A program made the translations under genes and the position numbers. Source: JAJDNH01 sp964552395 (GTDB taxonomy: Bacteria > Acidobacteriota > Thermoanaerobaculia > Thermoanaerobaculales > Sulfomarinibacteraceae). From it: 64,000 nucleotides of DNA. A model generated the notes under the pieces. That model was not told the DNA's origin and did not search any database. It saw only the letters and a program-made list of their open reading frames with translations. Shown in pieces: positions 41,664-50,181 of this stretch. The first letter of the stretch is position 1, and each line of letters starts with the position of its first letter. Where the stretch lies: positions 1-64,000 of the forward strand of contig CAZKGM010000002.1 of NCBI GenBank assembly GCA_964552395.1, in the 5' to 3' direction.

Positions 41664-42210
41664 GGCTCGTCTCGAGCTGGTCGCGGCCGGCGCCAGCCTG
41701 GCGGCGGCGGGCCTTCTCCTCCCAGGGGAAGGGAACCTCTCGGTTCGGATCGACCGGACGGTCCTGATCACCGCGGCCGGCGTCGACAAGGGCCGGCTGG
41801 CGGCTGCCGACCTGATCAGCTTCGAGGTCGGCAACAGCAGCAGCTCGGGCGTCGTTTCCACGGAGGTGCGACTCCACAATACGATTTATGTTCGGCACCC
41901 CGCGGTGGCGGCCGTAGTCCACGCCCATCCTCCTCGCGTCCTCGGCCTAGCGACGCGCAACCGTCTTCCCGACTGTCGCTTGACGATCGAGGGCGAGCGG
42001 GACCTCGAAGCAGCGGTTCTGGTCGGTGTATTTCCACCGGGCTCGCAGGAGCTGGCCGATGCCGTCGCACAGGCCATCGTTCACGCCCCGGCTTGCGTGC
42101 TTGACCGGCATGGCGCGGTGACCGTCGGCAGTACCCTCGGGCTGGCGGTGCGGCGGATGTTGCTCCTGGAACGGTTGGCCGGGATCGAGGGCTGGGGGTC
42201 GGGTGGCTGA
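41635..42210 (+). CDS. Class II aldolase/adducin family protein
   Basis: A 191-aa class II aldolase-family enzyme (fuculose/ribulose-phosphate aldolase-like or a methylthioribulose dehydratase-like protein). Zinc-site residues are in VVHAHPPRV and the late DRHGAVTVGSTL; the phosphate-binding/active region is LLPGEGNLSVRID with ITAAGVDKGRL. The C-terminal part has GSQELADAV. The sugar substrate is not readable. The start is uncertain: a GTG at 41635 (VEPRTAPGRR) or an ATG at 41599; both overlap the upstream small gene. Its stop overlaps the rarA start by 8 bp. Confidence 0.75.
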   Translation: MEPRTAPGRRARLELVAAGASLAAAGLLLPGEGNLSVRIDRTVLITAAGVDKGRLAAADLISFEVGNSSSSGVVSTEVRLHNTIYVRHPAVAAVVHAHPPRVLGLATRNRLPDCRLTIEGERDLEAAVLVGVFPPGSQELADAVAQAIVHAPACVLDRHGAVTVGSTLGLAVRRMLLLERLAGIEGWGSGG

Positions 42211-43519
42211 GCGAGACGATCCAGCATCCTCGCCAGCGGCGCCTCTGGCCGACCGGATGAGACCGAGAAACCTGGAGGAGGTGGCCGGACAGGAGAAGCT
42301 CGCCGGCCCCAGCGGCGTGCTGCGTGGGTTTGTGGCAGCCGGCGAGCTCCCTTCCATGGTTCTGTGGGGGCCGCCTGGTTCAGGGAAGACGACTTTGGCG
42401 CGTCTCCTTGCCGCGGCAGTCGGTGCGGAAATGGTCGGCTTCTCGGCGGTGCTGTCCGGTGTCAAGGAGGCCCGCGCGGTCATGGCCGAGGCCCGCAACC
42501 GCCGGCGGAGCGAACGGCGACGGACGGTGCTGTTCGTCGATGAGATCCACCGCTTCAACCGCGCCCAGCAGGACGCGTTCCTGCCCTACGTGGAGTCGGG
42601 CGACATCATCCTCGTTGGCGCTACCACCGAGAACCCTTCTTTCGAGCTCAACCGCGCCCTGCTGTCACGCCTCAAGGTCTACGTGCTCGAGCCGCTGGCA
42701 GAGGACGTTCTGCGGCTGCTGTTGCAACGTGCGCTCGAGGACGGTGAACGCGGGCTCGGAGGGCTGGCGGTCGAGGTTAACGACGACGTGATGCCCCTGA
42801 TCGCCCGGCTGTCGGCGGGGGACGCGCGGCAGGCTCTGAACCACCTCGAGATGGCCTGCCAGATTGCGGCGTCGGAGGGGCTGCAGAGGATCGACCGCGA
42901 GATGGTCGAGCAGGTCGCTCAACGGTCGCTGGCCATCTACGACAAGGGACGCGAGGAGCACTACAATCTGATCTCGGCTCTTCACAAGGCGATCCGCAAC
43001 TCAGATCTGGACGCTTCGCTGTACTGGCTGGCGAGGATGCTGGAAGGAGGCGCGGACCCGCGGTTCATCGCCCGCAGGCTGTTGCGCGTCGCGTCCGAGG
43101 ACGTCGGCATGGCCGATCCGCGGGCCCTGCAGCAGGCGGCGGCCGCTGCCCATGCAGTGGAGCACATGGGCATGCCCGAGTGCGAGCTGGCACTGGCGCA
43201 GGCCGCGGCGTACCTCGCGCTGGCTCCCAAGTCGAACGCTCTGTACACGGCGTACGGGAGGATCAAGGCGGAGGTGGCGCAAAGACCCGGCCTCGCAGTG
43301 CCGCTGCAACTCCGCAACGCACCGACGAGGCTGATGAAGGAGCAGGGGTACGGTGCCGGCTACAGATACGCGCACGACGAGCCGGGCCACGTGGCCGACA
43401 TGGACTGCCTGCCTGGGGAGCTGGCGGGGGAACGTTTCTACCGGCCGACGGAAGAGGGGTGGGAGGCCCGCATTCGCGAGCGCCTGAAGGACCTGCAAAG
43501 CCGCCGGCACCGGCGGTAG
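42203..43519 (+). CDS. rarA: Replication-associated recombination protein RarA (MgsA)
   Basis: A 438-aa AAA+ ATPase of the RarA/WRNIP1 family, acting at stalled replication forks. Walker A GPPGSGKTTLARLL (about residue 58), Walker B LFVDEIHRFNRAQQD, sensor 1 GATTENPSFELN and the C-terminal tetramerisation block with HKAIRNSDLDASLYWLARML (cited at 20 residues) are all family standard. The GTG start overlaps the aldolase gene by 8 bp, so it is translated in the same operon. Confidence 0.95.
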   Translation: MAERDDPASSPAAPLADRMRPRNLEEVAGQEKLAGPSGVLRGFVAAGELPSMVLWGPPGSGKTTLARLLAAAVGAEMVGFSAVLSGVKEARAVMAEARNRRRSERRRTVLFVDEIHRFNRAQQDAFLPYVESGDIILVGATTENPSFELNRALLSRLKVYVLEPLAEDVLRLLLQRALEDGERGLGGLAVEVNDDVMPLIARLSAGDARQALNHLEMACQIAASEGLQRIDREMVEQVAQRSLAIYDKGREEHYNLISALHKAIRNSDLDASLYWLARMLEGGADPRFIARRLLRVASEDVGMADPRALQQAAAAAHAVEHMGMPECELALAQAAAYLALAPKSNALYTAYGRIKAEVAQRPGLAVPLQLRNAPTRLMKEQGYGAGYRYAHDEPGHVADMDCLPGELAGERFYRPTEEGWEARIRERLKDLQSRRHRR

Positions 43520-43567
43520 AGGCCAGGACGGTGGGCAAGCTTCTGTGGGCCTTTGTTCTGCCGGCTT

Positions 43568-44749
43568 CTATTCCATCGGAGGGTTGAACGAGGGGATGCC
43601 GGTCAGGTACTCGCCCAGCACGAGAGTGTGAACATCGTGGGTGCCCTCGTAGGTGTAGACGGACTCGATGTTCATCAGGTGGCGCATGATCGGGTACTCG
43701 TTGACGATGCCGTTGGCACCGTGGATCTCCCGTGCGAGGCGAGCACACTCGCGCGCCACCCAGACGTTGTTCCGCTTGGCGAGCGACACGGCTTGATGGG
43801 ACAGAGTCCCGGCGTCCTTCATGCGGCCGAGCTGTAAGACCAGCAGCTGCCCCTTGACGATCTCGTTGTACATCCAGACCAGCTTCTGCTGCTGGATCTG
43901 ATGGCTGCCGATCGGACGCTCGCGGAACTGCGTACGAGTGGTCGCATAGTTCAGCGCGGCGGAGAAGGTGGCGATTGCGGAGCCAATCGCCCCCCAGGCG
44001 ATGCCGTAGCGAGCCTGGGTCAGGCACATGAGTGGGTTCTTGAGCCCGGTTGTCTTCGGGAGTACTGAATCGGCGGCAATCCGGCAGTCCTCGAACACGA
44101 GCTGGGATGTCACCGAGGCGCGCAGGGAGTACTTGCCCTTGTGGTCTACCCGCGAGAAGCCCGGTGCGCCGCGCTCAACCAGGAAGCCGCGCACGCCGTC
44201 GGTGGTCTTTGCCCAGACGACGGCGACGTCGGAGATCGAGCCGTTGGTGATCCATGCCTTCTCGCCGTTGAGCACCCAGTCGTCTCCGTCACGTACGGCC
44301 CGGGTCCTCATACCGCCGGGGTTTGACCCGAAGTCGGGCTCGGTGAGGCCGAAGCAGCCGACCGCCTCGCCACGGGCCAACGCCGGAATCCAGTGGTCCT
44401 TCTGCTGTTGGGAGCCCCAAGACAGGATCGGGTACATCACCAGGGCGGACTGGACCGAGGCAAACGACCGCATTCCGGAGTCACCTCGCTCGAGCTCCTG
44501 GTTGATGAGCCCGTAGGCAACGCTCGACAGGCCGGGGAGGTCGTATTCGGAGAAGCCACTTCCGAGCATGTCGAGCTCTCCCATCTCGGGAACGAGATTG
44601 ATGGGGAAGACACCTTCCAATGCCCAGGTCTCGATGTCGGGCATGACGCGGTCTTCGACCCACTTGTGGACGGTGTCGCGCACCATCCGCTCCTCGTCGG
44701 TGAGCAGCCCATCGATGTGATAGAGGTCGAACTCCTCGAAGCGTCGCAT
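43568..44749 (-). CDS. Glutaryl-CoA dehydrogenase-like acyl-CoA dehydrogenase
   Basis: A 393-aa FAD acyl-CoA dehydrogenase. LTEPDFGSNPGGM and WITNGSISDVAVVWAKT are FAD-binding blocks; the catalytic base is Glu in TYEGTHDVH (about residue 369), the glutaryl-CoA dehydrogenase position, and EIVKGQLLVLQLGRMKD plus HGANGIVNEYPIMRH fit that subfamily best. The expected reaction is oxidative decarboxylation of glutaryl-CoA to crotonyl-CoA in Lys/Trp degradation, with electrons to ETF. I prefer the ATG at 44749 (GGGGAAGG just upstream) over 44818. It is not near the fadNA operon and has no FadR-like site. Confidence 0.88.
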   Translation of the reverse strand: MRRFEEFDLYHIDGLLTDEERMVRDTVHKWVEDRVMPDIETWALEGVFPINLVPEMGELDMLGSGFSEYDLPGLSSVAYGLINQELERGDSGMRSFASVQSALVMYPILSWGSQQQKDHWIPALARGEAVGCFGLTEPDFGSNPGGMRTRAVRDGDDWVLNGEKAWITNGSISDVAVVWAKTTDGVRGFLVERGAPGFSRVDHKGKYSLRASVTSQLVFEDCRIAADSVLPKTTGLKNPLMCLTQARYGIAWGAIGSAIATFSAALNYATTRTQFRERPIGSHQIQQQKLVWMYNEIVKGQLLVLQLGRMKDAGTLSHQAVSLAKRNNVWVARECARLAREIHGANGIVNEYPIMRHLMNIESVYTYEGTHDVHTLVLGEYLTGIPSFNPPME

Positions 44750-44834
44750 GACCTTCCCCCGCAGCTGGCGCCGCATCCTGGCGGCGAATGGTCCCTCATT
44801 GTGCCACATGATGGCCAATCCCTGACGGCCGGGT

Positions 44835-44840
44835 TACCAT
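44835..44840 (+). promoter_or_regulatory. Leaderless -10 element of the pseudo-ABC gene
   Basis: TACCAT ending exactly 6 nt before the ATG at 44847; the same hexamer and spacing occur before the receiver-PilZ gene. Confidence 0.45.
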
Positions 44841-44846
44841 CCGTGC

Positions 44847-45992
44847 ATGAGCCTACCGACGGCGGAGATCGTGGCGTGGTCCAGCACCATGCTGCTGGCC
44901 GCGTCACCGTGGCTGGCAGTCCATGCCCCTGTTCTGACACCTCTGGCGCTCGCGGTGGCACTCTTTCTAGAGGTTCCATGGCGTGGGGGGGCGCCGTTCG
45001 AGCCGTGGCGTAGCGGTCTGGTCATGATCTCGGCGGGCCTTTGCGTGGCGACCGCTGCCGGCTGGGCCACCGCCGGTGCCTGGGCACTGCTCGCCGTCGT
45101 CACAGCGGTGGTCGCGTGGCTGCCGGCAACTCGCGGCGGCAGCCGTCCGGATGCCGCCGACGTTGTCGCGCTGCTGGGCTGGGGCGGAGCATTCGTAGTT
45201 CATCCGCAGGCGGTGTCACTGTCCGGAGGCGGTTGGCTGGCGCCGCTGCTGGCCCTGGTCTCGGTTAGGCGGGTAGTTGAGGCCCTTGCGGCTCGTCCGG
45301 GCGGAGTGGCCTCCGCACCGGGGCCGGCGGAAAGAGAGATTGGCGGCGCGCTCGAGCTGAGGAATGCGGTGTTCGCGGGTCAGGGGGGCGTCGTCCGCTC
45401 GGTGCCGGTCCAGCTCGCGCTCGCTGCGGGCGAGTCGGTGGCTGTGCTTTGTGACGATCCGGACGAGGCGGCGATGCTGGCGGAGACGCTGTCCGGTCGG
45501 AGGGGACTGGCACAGGGCTCGTTGCTCGTGGACGGAGAGGTCCTGCGGGTCGCGGAGAGGATCATCGCGGTGATCGGTCCGGGTGAGCCGTTTGTCATCG
45601 GCTCGGTGGACGAGAACCTGGCGGCGCTGACCGGTGGGGTGCTGGGACGGGGTGAGCTGGCCGCCATCGAGGAAGCGTGCAGCATGGACCAGGTCCGGCG
45701 CGAGGCCGCCGGGCAGACGCTGGCCGCGGATGGCGCGCCACTGAGCGTGTTCCATCGTCTGCTGGTGCTGGCGGCGCGAGTCATCCCATCGCACTACCGG
45801 GTGCTCGTGGTTGTGGACCCGACGCCGTGGGTGAACCTGGTGCGCGCAGAGGTGTGGAGAGCGGCTGTGGTCCGTGCATCGGTCGGGCGCACCGCGGTCT
45901 GGATCACGGGTGATCGCGGTCTGGCTTCAAGAGCGGACCGGGCGGTTGCATGGCGGCACGGCAACCTCATGGCGCTGGGTCCTGCAGAGTGA
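44847..45992 (+). CDS. Pseudo-ABC exporter-like membrane protein (catalytically dead NBD)
   Basis: A 381-aa protein with about five hydrophobic segments (residues 8-130) followed by a domain of about 200 residues that follows the ABC-exporter ATPase order but has lost every catalytic motif. At the Walker A position it reads LCDDPDEAAML (no P-loop Gly or Lys, about 200-210). The Q-loop region is GPGEPFVIGSVDENL. The signature is PLSVFHRLLVLAARV in place of LSGGQRQR. Walker B is LVVVDPTPW, with the catalytic Glu missing, and the H-loop His is Gly (VWITGDRG). ATP hydrolysis is therefore unlikely. The reading frame is intact, so it is not a pseudogene by sequence. The next two genes follow closely on the same strand. 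Confidence 0.7.
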   Translation: MSLPTAEIVAWSSTMLLAASPWLAVHAPVLTPLALAVALFLEVPWRGGAPFEPWRSGLVMISAGLCVATAAGWATAGAWALLAVVTAVVAWLPATRGGSRPDAADVVALLGWGGAFVVHPQAVSLSGGGWLAPLLALVSVRRVVEALAARPGGVASAPGPAEREIGGALELRNAVFAGQGGVVRSVPVQLALAAGESVAVLCDDPDEAAMLAETLSGRRGLAQGSLLVDGEVLRVAERIIAVIGPGEPFVIGSVDENLAALTGGVLGRGELAAIEEACSMDQVRREAAGQTLAADGAPLSVFHRLLVLAARVIPSHYRVLVVVDPTPWVNLVRAEVWRAAVVRASVGRTAVWITGDRGLASRADRAVAWRHGNLMALGPAE

Positions 45993-46016
45993 GCCGGCCC
46001 GGAGAGGAGGAAACGA

Positions 46017-46301
46017 ATGAGTCACTTCATCGGCGGCTCGGCCTCGGCCATGGCGCGACAGATCTCAGACGGCTTCACCCTGGTCAATGCCGTTCTCATG
46101 AAGAGGTTTTCGCTCTCCGAGCTCGACCAGTTGCAGTTCGAGCTCGAGAGGAAGCTGCGCGACCTGCGTGGCGTGCAGGTGGATCTGACCGACACGCTCG
46201 CCATCCAGGGCAAGAACCGCCGCATCTCGCGCCTTGACGGCGCTCTGCGCGTGCTGCGCATGGCCCGTCAAACCCGCATGAAGGGCGGCGGGCAGTCTTG
46301 A
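46017..46301 (+). CDS. Small helical protein, unknown
   Basis: A 94-aa protein I do not recognise. It is predicted mostly helical, with SLSELDQLQFELERKLRDLRG and KNRRISRLDGALRVLRMARQ (each cited in part) forming amphipathic helices and a basic C-terminus. No cysteines, signal peptide or membrane span. GGAGGAAAC lies close to the ATG. It starts 24 nt after the pseudo-ABC gene and overlaps the following gene by 4 bp, so the three are probably one operon. Confidence 0.6.
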   Translation: MSHFIGGSASAMARQISDGFTLVNAVLMKRFSLSELDQLQFELERKLRDLRGVQVDLTDTLAIQGKNRRISRLDGALRVLRMARQTRMKGGGQS

Positions 46302-47260
46302 GCTCGTCCTGGTGGGAGAGCCTTGAGTCCGACACCATCCCCTGGCTCCTGGACGAGGAGCACCCGAGCCTGTTGTGGCGGGCCTTGGTCGAGCTGGTGG
46401 GACGGCCGTCGGAGAGCCCTGCCGTTGGCAGGGCTCGCGGCGGGGCCAATGCGGCGGAGCCGGTCGCGGCGCTACTCGTGCCGTTGCGCCCGGACGGGAA
46501 CTGGGAGCTCGACGGTTCGCCCTGGAGGCCGTGGGGCGGTTCGGCGTGGCGCATCATCGCCGCGGCCCAGTGGGGCGCGGACCCCTCCGATCCCCGCCTA
46601 TCTGCCGCCCTCGAGCACATGCTCGAGAACCGAGATCTCCACTTTCGCACGCGGCATCCCTGTGCCTGGGCGCGGTGGCTCCAGGCCGCCGCTGAGCTGG
46701 GTTGGGGGAGCGATCCGCGCCTGGAGGAGTGTGTGGCCCGCTTCGAAGCGGAGGTCGAGAGCCTCGACACGCGTTGCTGGACGTGCGCCGAGCCAGCGAC
46801 AGACGCCGCGGACTCCGGTGCCTGCGTGGTGACGGCGGTGGCCGCAACGGGCATGGTGGCTGCGGCTCCGGCTTTGCACAGACGTCCGGTGGCGGATTGG
46901 GCGGTTGGCTCCGTTCTCGAAGCGCTGGGGCGCGACAGTGCCGGCGACAGTTCACCGAGGTACCTCGCCGGGCATCCGAACCTGGCGCGTACGGACTCGA
47001 TCGAGGCGCTGTGGGCGCTCGCCCGCGCCGGCGTGCCGTACGATCGCGTCATGGCGCCGGCGCTCCTGCGGGTGCAGGAGATGCAGGATGAGTGGGCACG
47101 TTGGAGAAGGGAGGTGCCGGCTCCCGAGCCTGCCGGCGGCGGCCGCAAGGCGGGAGACGTCTCCCGCTGGGTCACGCTTCGCGCACTGGTGGCCCTACGC
47201 CACTATGCGGAGGCGGCCGGTCTGCCGCGCCTTTTCCCGGAGCGCCCGCACGATTCGTGA
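46298..47260 (+). CDS. Terpenoid-cyclase-like alpha/alpha toroid protein, unknown
   Basis: A 320-aa protein of the loosely defined prenyltransferase/squalene-cyclase-like helical-toroid type: it opens IPWLLDEEHPSLLWRALVEL, and has repeats such as GNWELDGSPWRPWGGSAWRI and HPCAWARWLQAAAELGW with later SIEALWALARAG and WVTLRALVALRHY. The DxDD motif of true squalene-hopene cyclases and the zinc site of prenyltransferases are absent, so cyclase activity is not supported. The start is TTG inside the previous stop (TTGA overlap). Members with this WLL-xxxxPS opening are common in environmental genomes without a known role. Confidence 0.6.
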   Translation: MSSSWWESLESDTIPWLLDEEHPSLLWRALVELVGRPSESPAVGRARGGANAAEPVAALLVPLRPDGNWELDGSPWRPWGGSAWRIIAAAQWGADPSDPRLSAALEHMLENRDLHFRTRHPCAWARWLQAAAELGWGSDPRLEECVARFEAEVESLDTRCWTCAEPATDAADSGACVVTAVAATGMVAAAPALHRRPVADWAVGSVLEALGRDSAGDSSPRYLAGHPNLARTDSIEALWALARAGVPYDRVMAPALLRVQEMQDEWARWRREVPAPEPAGGGRKAGDVSRWVTLRALVALRHYAEAAGLPRLFPERPHDS

Positions 47261-47335
47261 CGTTCTGCGCCTTGCAGAAGAGACGGAGGGATTCTCTTCC
47301 TGGAGCCGGAACCCGACGCGCTTGCGAGGGCTGTG

Positions 47336-47944
47336 CTATCCCGCGAGGTCGTCGTTGCGGGGCACACGGAGTCCCGGAACCAGGTGCCGCTCGGCGAGGA
47401 CAACGATCGCCTTCGGCGACTCGGGACAGGCGTACTGGCACAGCCCGCAGCCCGTGCACGATGAGCTGGATACCAGCGGCCTGCCGCCGACCATCATGAT
47501 TGCCTGCTCGGGGTAGGGGCATGCCTTCAGGCAAAGGTCGCACGCCTGTCCCCGGAAGGTGACGCAACGGCGCGGGTCGACGCGGGCGAGCCCGAGACGG
47601 ACCTTCGACGGCGAGCCCGGGCTGACGAGCGCACCCTCCGGGCAGGCGGCCACGCAGGGGAGATCGCTGCACAGGTAGCAGGGCTTCCGGGACGGATCAA
47701 TGGCTGGGAGCGTGGCCCCGTCGGAGATCTCGACGGTGAAGATGCTGTCGGTCGGACAGACCGGGAGGCAGTCACCGCACCCTGTGCACGCCTCCAAAAA
47801 GGCGGTGTCGGGGACGAGAGCGCCGGGCGGCCGGAGTGCGGTTTGCGGGTTGGCGCGGGGGGTTGAGCGCATCGAATCACCGACCTCGCGGAAGATGTCG
47901 AACCAGGAGGTCAGGAGGTCACGTCGTGAGTGGCGCCGGTTCAT
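47336..47944 (-). CDS. NapF/NapG-like 4Fe-4S ferredoxin protein
   Basis: A 202-aa polyferredoxin with four cysteine clusters: CTGCGDCLPVCP, CYLCSDLPCVAACP, CDLCLKACP and CTGCGLCQYACP, the NapF-type layout of four 4Fe-4S centres. The N-terminus MNRRHSRRDLL has a twin-arginine-like pair but no hydrophobic stretch follows, so it is probably cytoplasmic. NapF acts in maturation of periplasmic nitrate reductase; no nap gene is present here. The ATG lies in the thiI stop (ATGA overlap), so the two are translationally coupled. A longer in-frame frame upstream runs through thiI and is rejected. Confidence 0.85.
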   Translation of the reverse strand: MNRRHSRRDLLTSWFDIFREVGDSMRSTPRANPQTALRPPGALVPDTAFLEACTGCGDCLPVCPTDSIFTVEISDGATLPAIDPSRKPCYLCSDLPCVAACPEGALVSPGSPSKVRLGLARVDPRRCVTFRGQACDLCLKACPYPEQAIMMVGGRPLVSSSSCTGCGLCQYACPESPKAIVVLAERHLVPGLRVPRNDDLAG

Positions 47945-49161
47945 GCCAGGATTTCCGTCACGCCGGGAGGCAGGGGGATCACGTTCCACGGTACGGACTC
48001 GGTGACGCGGAGTAACTCGCTGTCGCGGACGGCGGCGGAGACCATCTCCTCGACCGGCAGCACGGACTCGGCGGCGGCGAGCTGATCGTGATCGGCGCGG
48101 GTCTCGGGACGCTCTGGGACGTGAAAAGAGCAGCAGTCGAGGTGGGGGAGGATCGACGTCTCGTAGGTGCCGGCGCGCCTCGCCAGGCTGATGATCTCCT
48201 GTTTGTCGAGGCCGATCAATGGACGCAGTACCGGCAGCGTGGCGATAGCCTCCACTGCCGCCAGGTTCTCGACAGTCTGCGATGCCACCTGGCCGAGGGA
48301 CTCGCCGGTGACCAGCGCCCGGGCGTTGAAGCGCTGCGCCGCCAGCTGCGCCAGGCGCAGCATGAAGCGGCGGTACAGGAGCACCCGCAGGGGCGCCGGG
48401 CAGCCGGCGACGATCGCCTCCTGGATCGGCAGCAGCGGCACCGTGGCGAGCCGGGCGCCTCCCTGGTAACGGTTGAGGATTCTCACCAGCTCCTCGACCT
48501 TCTCGAGGCTCGCCGGGTCGGTCCTCGGGACCGAGTGGAAGTGCACGAAGTCGAGGCGCATGCCTCGCTTCATCATCATGTAGGCCGCGACCGGCGAGTC
48601 GATACCCCCCGAAAGCAGCGCAACGGCGCGGCCGCCGGTTCCGACCGGCAGCCCTCCCGGGCCGGCGACGCCCGCGAACCAGAGCCAGAAGCCGTTCTCG
48701 TCGAGGAGGAGGTGGACGGTGAGCTGCGGCCTGCCGAGGTCGACCGGCCAGCCGGTGGCGGCCTGAACCCGGCTTCCGATCTCGCGCTCGATCTCGATCG
48801 ACGTCATCGGAAACCTCTTGTCCGACCGCAAGCAGCGGACGGCGAATGAGTTCGGCGGCATGTCGGCGAGCAGTGGACGGAGCGCGACGTCGACATCCTC
48901 CAGCGAGTAGCCCGCGTGCCGGACAGGGAGAATCGCGTGCAGGCCGAAAACGGTTCCGAGACGGCGTGCGACCTCGCTGAAGGGTACCGGCTCTGCGAAC
49001 GTCACGAGGATTCGCCATGCCGGGCGGTTTACGGAACGCGTCGGCAGGTCCTTGAGGGCGCGCCGGACGTTCGTCGTCAGGCGGCGCTCGAACCAGCGCC
49101 GGTTCTTGCCCTTGAGGCTCACCTCGTGGGTGGTGGCGATGACCCGTTCAACCGTTAGCAC
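47941..49161 (-). CDS. thiI: tRNA 4-thiouridine synthase ThiI, rhodanese-less
   Basis: A 406-aa ThiI that adenylates U8 of tRNA and inserts sulfur, and in some organisms feeds thiazole synthesis. It contains the ferredoxin-like plus THUMP N-terminus (HEVSLKGKNRRWFERRL), the PP-loop LLSGGIDSPVAAYMMMKRG (cited at 19) and the AANH domain (VTGESLGQVASQTVENL, IGLDKQEIISLARR). The adjacent Cys pair in HLDCCSFHVP matches the place of the catalytic Cys344 of E. coli. The C-terminal rhodanese domain is missing, so another sulfur donor is needed. The start is a GTG at 49161, chosen to begin just before the family core; it is not certain. Confidence 0.9.
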   Translation of the reverse strand: MLTVERVIATTHEVSLKGKNRRWFERRLTTNVRRALKDLPTRSVNRPAWRILVTFAEPVPFSEVARRLGTVFGLHAILPVRHAGYSLEDVDVALRPLLADMPPNSFAVRCLRSDKRFPMTSIEIEREIGSRVQAATGWPVDLGRPQLTVHLLLDENGFWLWFAGVAGPGGLPVGTGGRAVALLSGGIDSPVAAYMMMKRGMRLDFVHFHSVPRTDPASLEKVEELVRILNRYQGGARLATVPLLPIQEAIVAGCPAPLRVLLYRRFMLRLAQLAAQRFNARALVTGESLGQVASQTVENLAAVEAIATLPVLRPLIGLDKQEIISLARRAGTYETSILPHLDCCSFHVPERPETRADHDQLAAAESVLPVEEMVSAAVRDSELLRVTESVPWNVIPLPPGVTEILA

Positions 49162-49232
49162 GCCGGGAAGGTTAGCACGGGGATGAACCCGGGCGCCTCG
49201 CTGAGGATCGGTGTACGCGCTGGTTCCCTTCC

Positions 49233-50177
49233 CTACGGCACCAGCTTGATCGGCTGCGGCATGAAGCAGAGGGCAAATACCAGCAGCGTGAGCCATGCAA
49301 TGAGCTTGCGGCGGCGGTCGAGCGGCCTGTCCTCGTCCCAGATCTCCGGGTGGCGCACGCCGAGGACGAGGGCGATCACGGCCCAGATCCACCATCCGAT
49401 CCACCTGAACCCGAGCACGAACAGGACCACCCACATTGGCCAGACGGCCCGGCGGTGCCAGCGGCCGAACAGCGCGTAGGCGATGTGGCCGCCGTCGAGT
49501 TGGGCGAACGGCAGCATGTTGAGCGCGGTGAGCAGGAGGCCAAACCAGGCGGCCGACCCCGTGGGGTCAAGGAGAATATCGGTCCCGGCCGCGAGGTGGG
49601 GGTGGAAGATGTGAGCCACCAGCTTGAACATGATCGGCTCGCCGAAGACGATGAACCCATGACCTGTCGGCACCGGGGTCACTCGCGAGACGGCCACTCC
49701 GTAGATCAGGAACGGGATCAGCGCCACGAAGCCGGCGAGGGGGCCGGCAGCGCCGACGTCGAGGAGCTGCATCTTGTTGCGGATGGGTTCCTTGATCCTG
49801 ATCACGGCGCCGAAGGTGCCGATTCCCAGTGGTGCAGGGATGAAGAAGGGTGGTGTCGCCAGCAGGCCATGACGGCGACAGGCGATGTAATGGCCCATCT
49901 CGTGGCTGACGATGATAATGAGGAGTGGGATCGAGAACTTCAGCCCCTCGGCGATGAACCGAGGGTCAACAACGAGCCGGCCCAGCGGAAAGGCTGCCAT
50001 TTCCTCGGGCAGAGTGCCCACGAAAAGCGCGCCGAAGAAGGTCGTGGTCAGCAGCGTTAGCGCCAGCAGCAGTCCGTGGAGCCACCATCTCGGGCGGTAG
50101 GGAACCGGTGGTGACGCAAAGACCCCGACGGGCGCGCCGTCGGGGTCGAGGCGGTAGGAAGACGGCTCTCGCGTCAA
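49233..50177 (-). CDS. Site-2 protease family metallopeptidase (M50)
   Basis: A 314-aa multi-span zinc protease of the S2P/M50 type, cleaving membrane-embedded substrates. The zinc motif is HEMGH in IIIVSHEMGHYIACRRHG, and the third ligand lies in NMLPFAQLDGGHIAYAL (LDGG). About seven hydrophobic segments are visible. It resembles the plant EGY/archaeal S2P group rather than RseP, having no PDZ domain. The start is uncertain: the conserved protein begins soon after the HU stop, and a TTG at 50177 is the first usable in-frame codon that does not sit inside HU. The true start could be a few codons later. Confidence 0.85.
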   Translation of the reverse strand: MTREPSSYRLDPDGAPVGVFASPPVPYRPRWWLHGLLLALTLLTTTFFGALFVGTLPEEMAAFPLGRLVVDPRFIAEGLKFSIPLLIIIVSHEMGHYIACRRHGLLATPPFFIPAPLGIGTFGAVIRIKEPIRNKMQLLDVGAAGPLAGFVALIPFLIYGVAVSRVTPVPTGHGFIVFGEPIMFKLVAHIFHPHLAAGTDILLDPTGSAAWFGLLLTALNMLPFAQLDGGHIAYALFGRWHRRAVWPMWVVLFVLGFRWIGWWIWAVIALVLGVRHPEIWDEDRPLDRRRKLIAWLTLLVFALCFMPQPIKLVP

Positions 50178-50181
50178 CAGC

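Noticed and set aside
46298..47260. Squalene-hopene cyclase
   Set aside because: Helical-toroid resemblance only; no DxDD catalytic motif and half the expected length.
47945..49018. Upstream extension of the polyferredoxin frame (to 560 codons)
   Set aside because: It runs inside thiI in another frame and is Arg/Pro-rich without structure. The real start is at 47944, overlapping the thiI stop.
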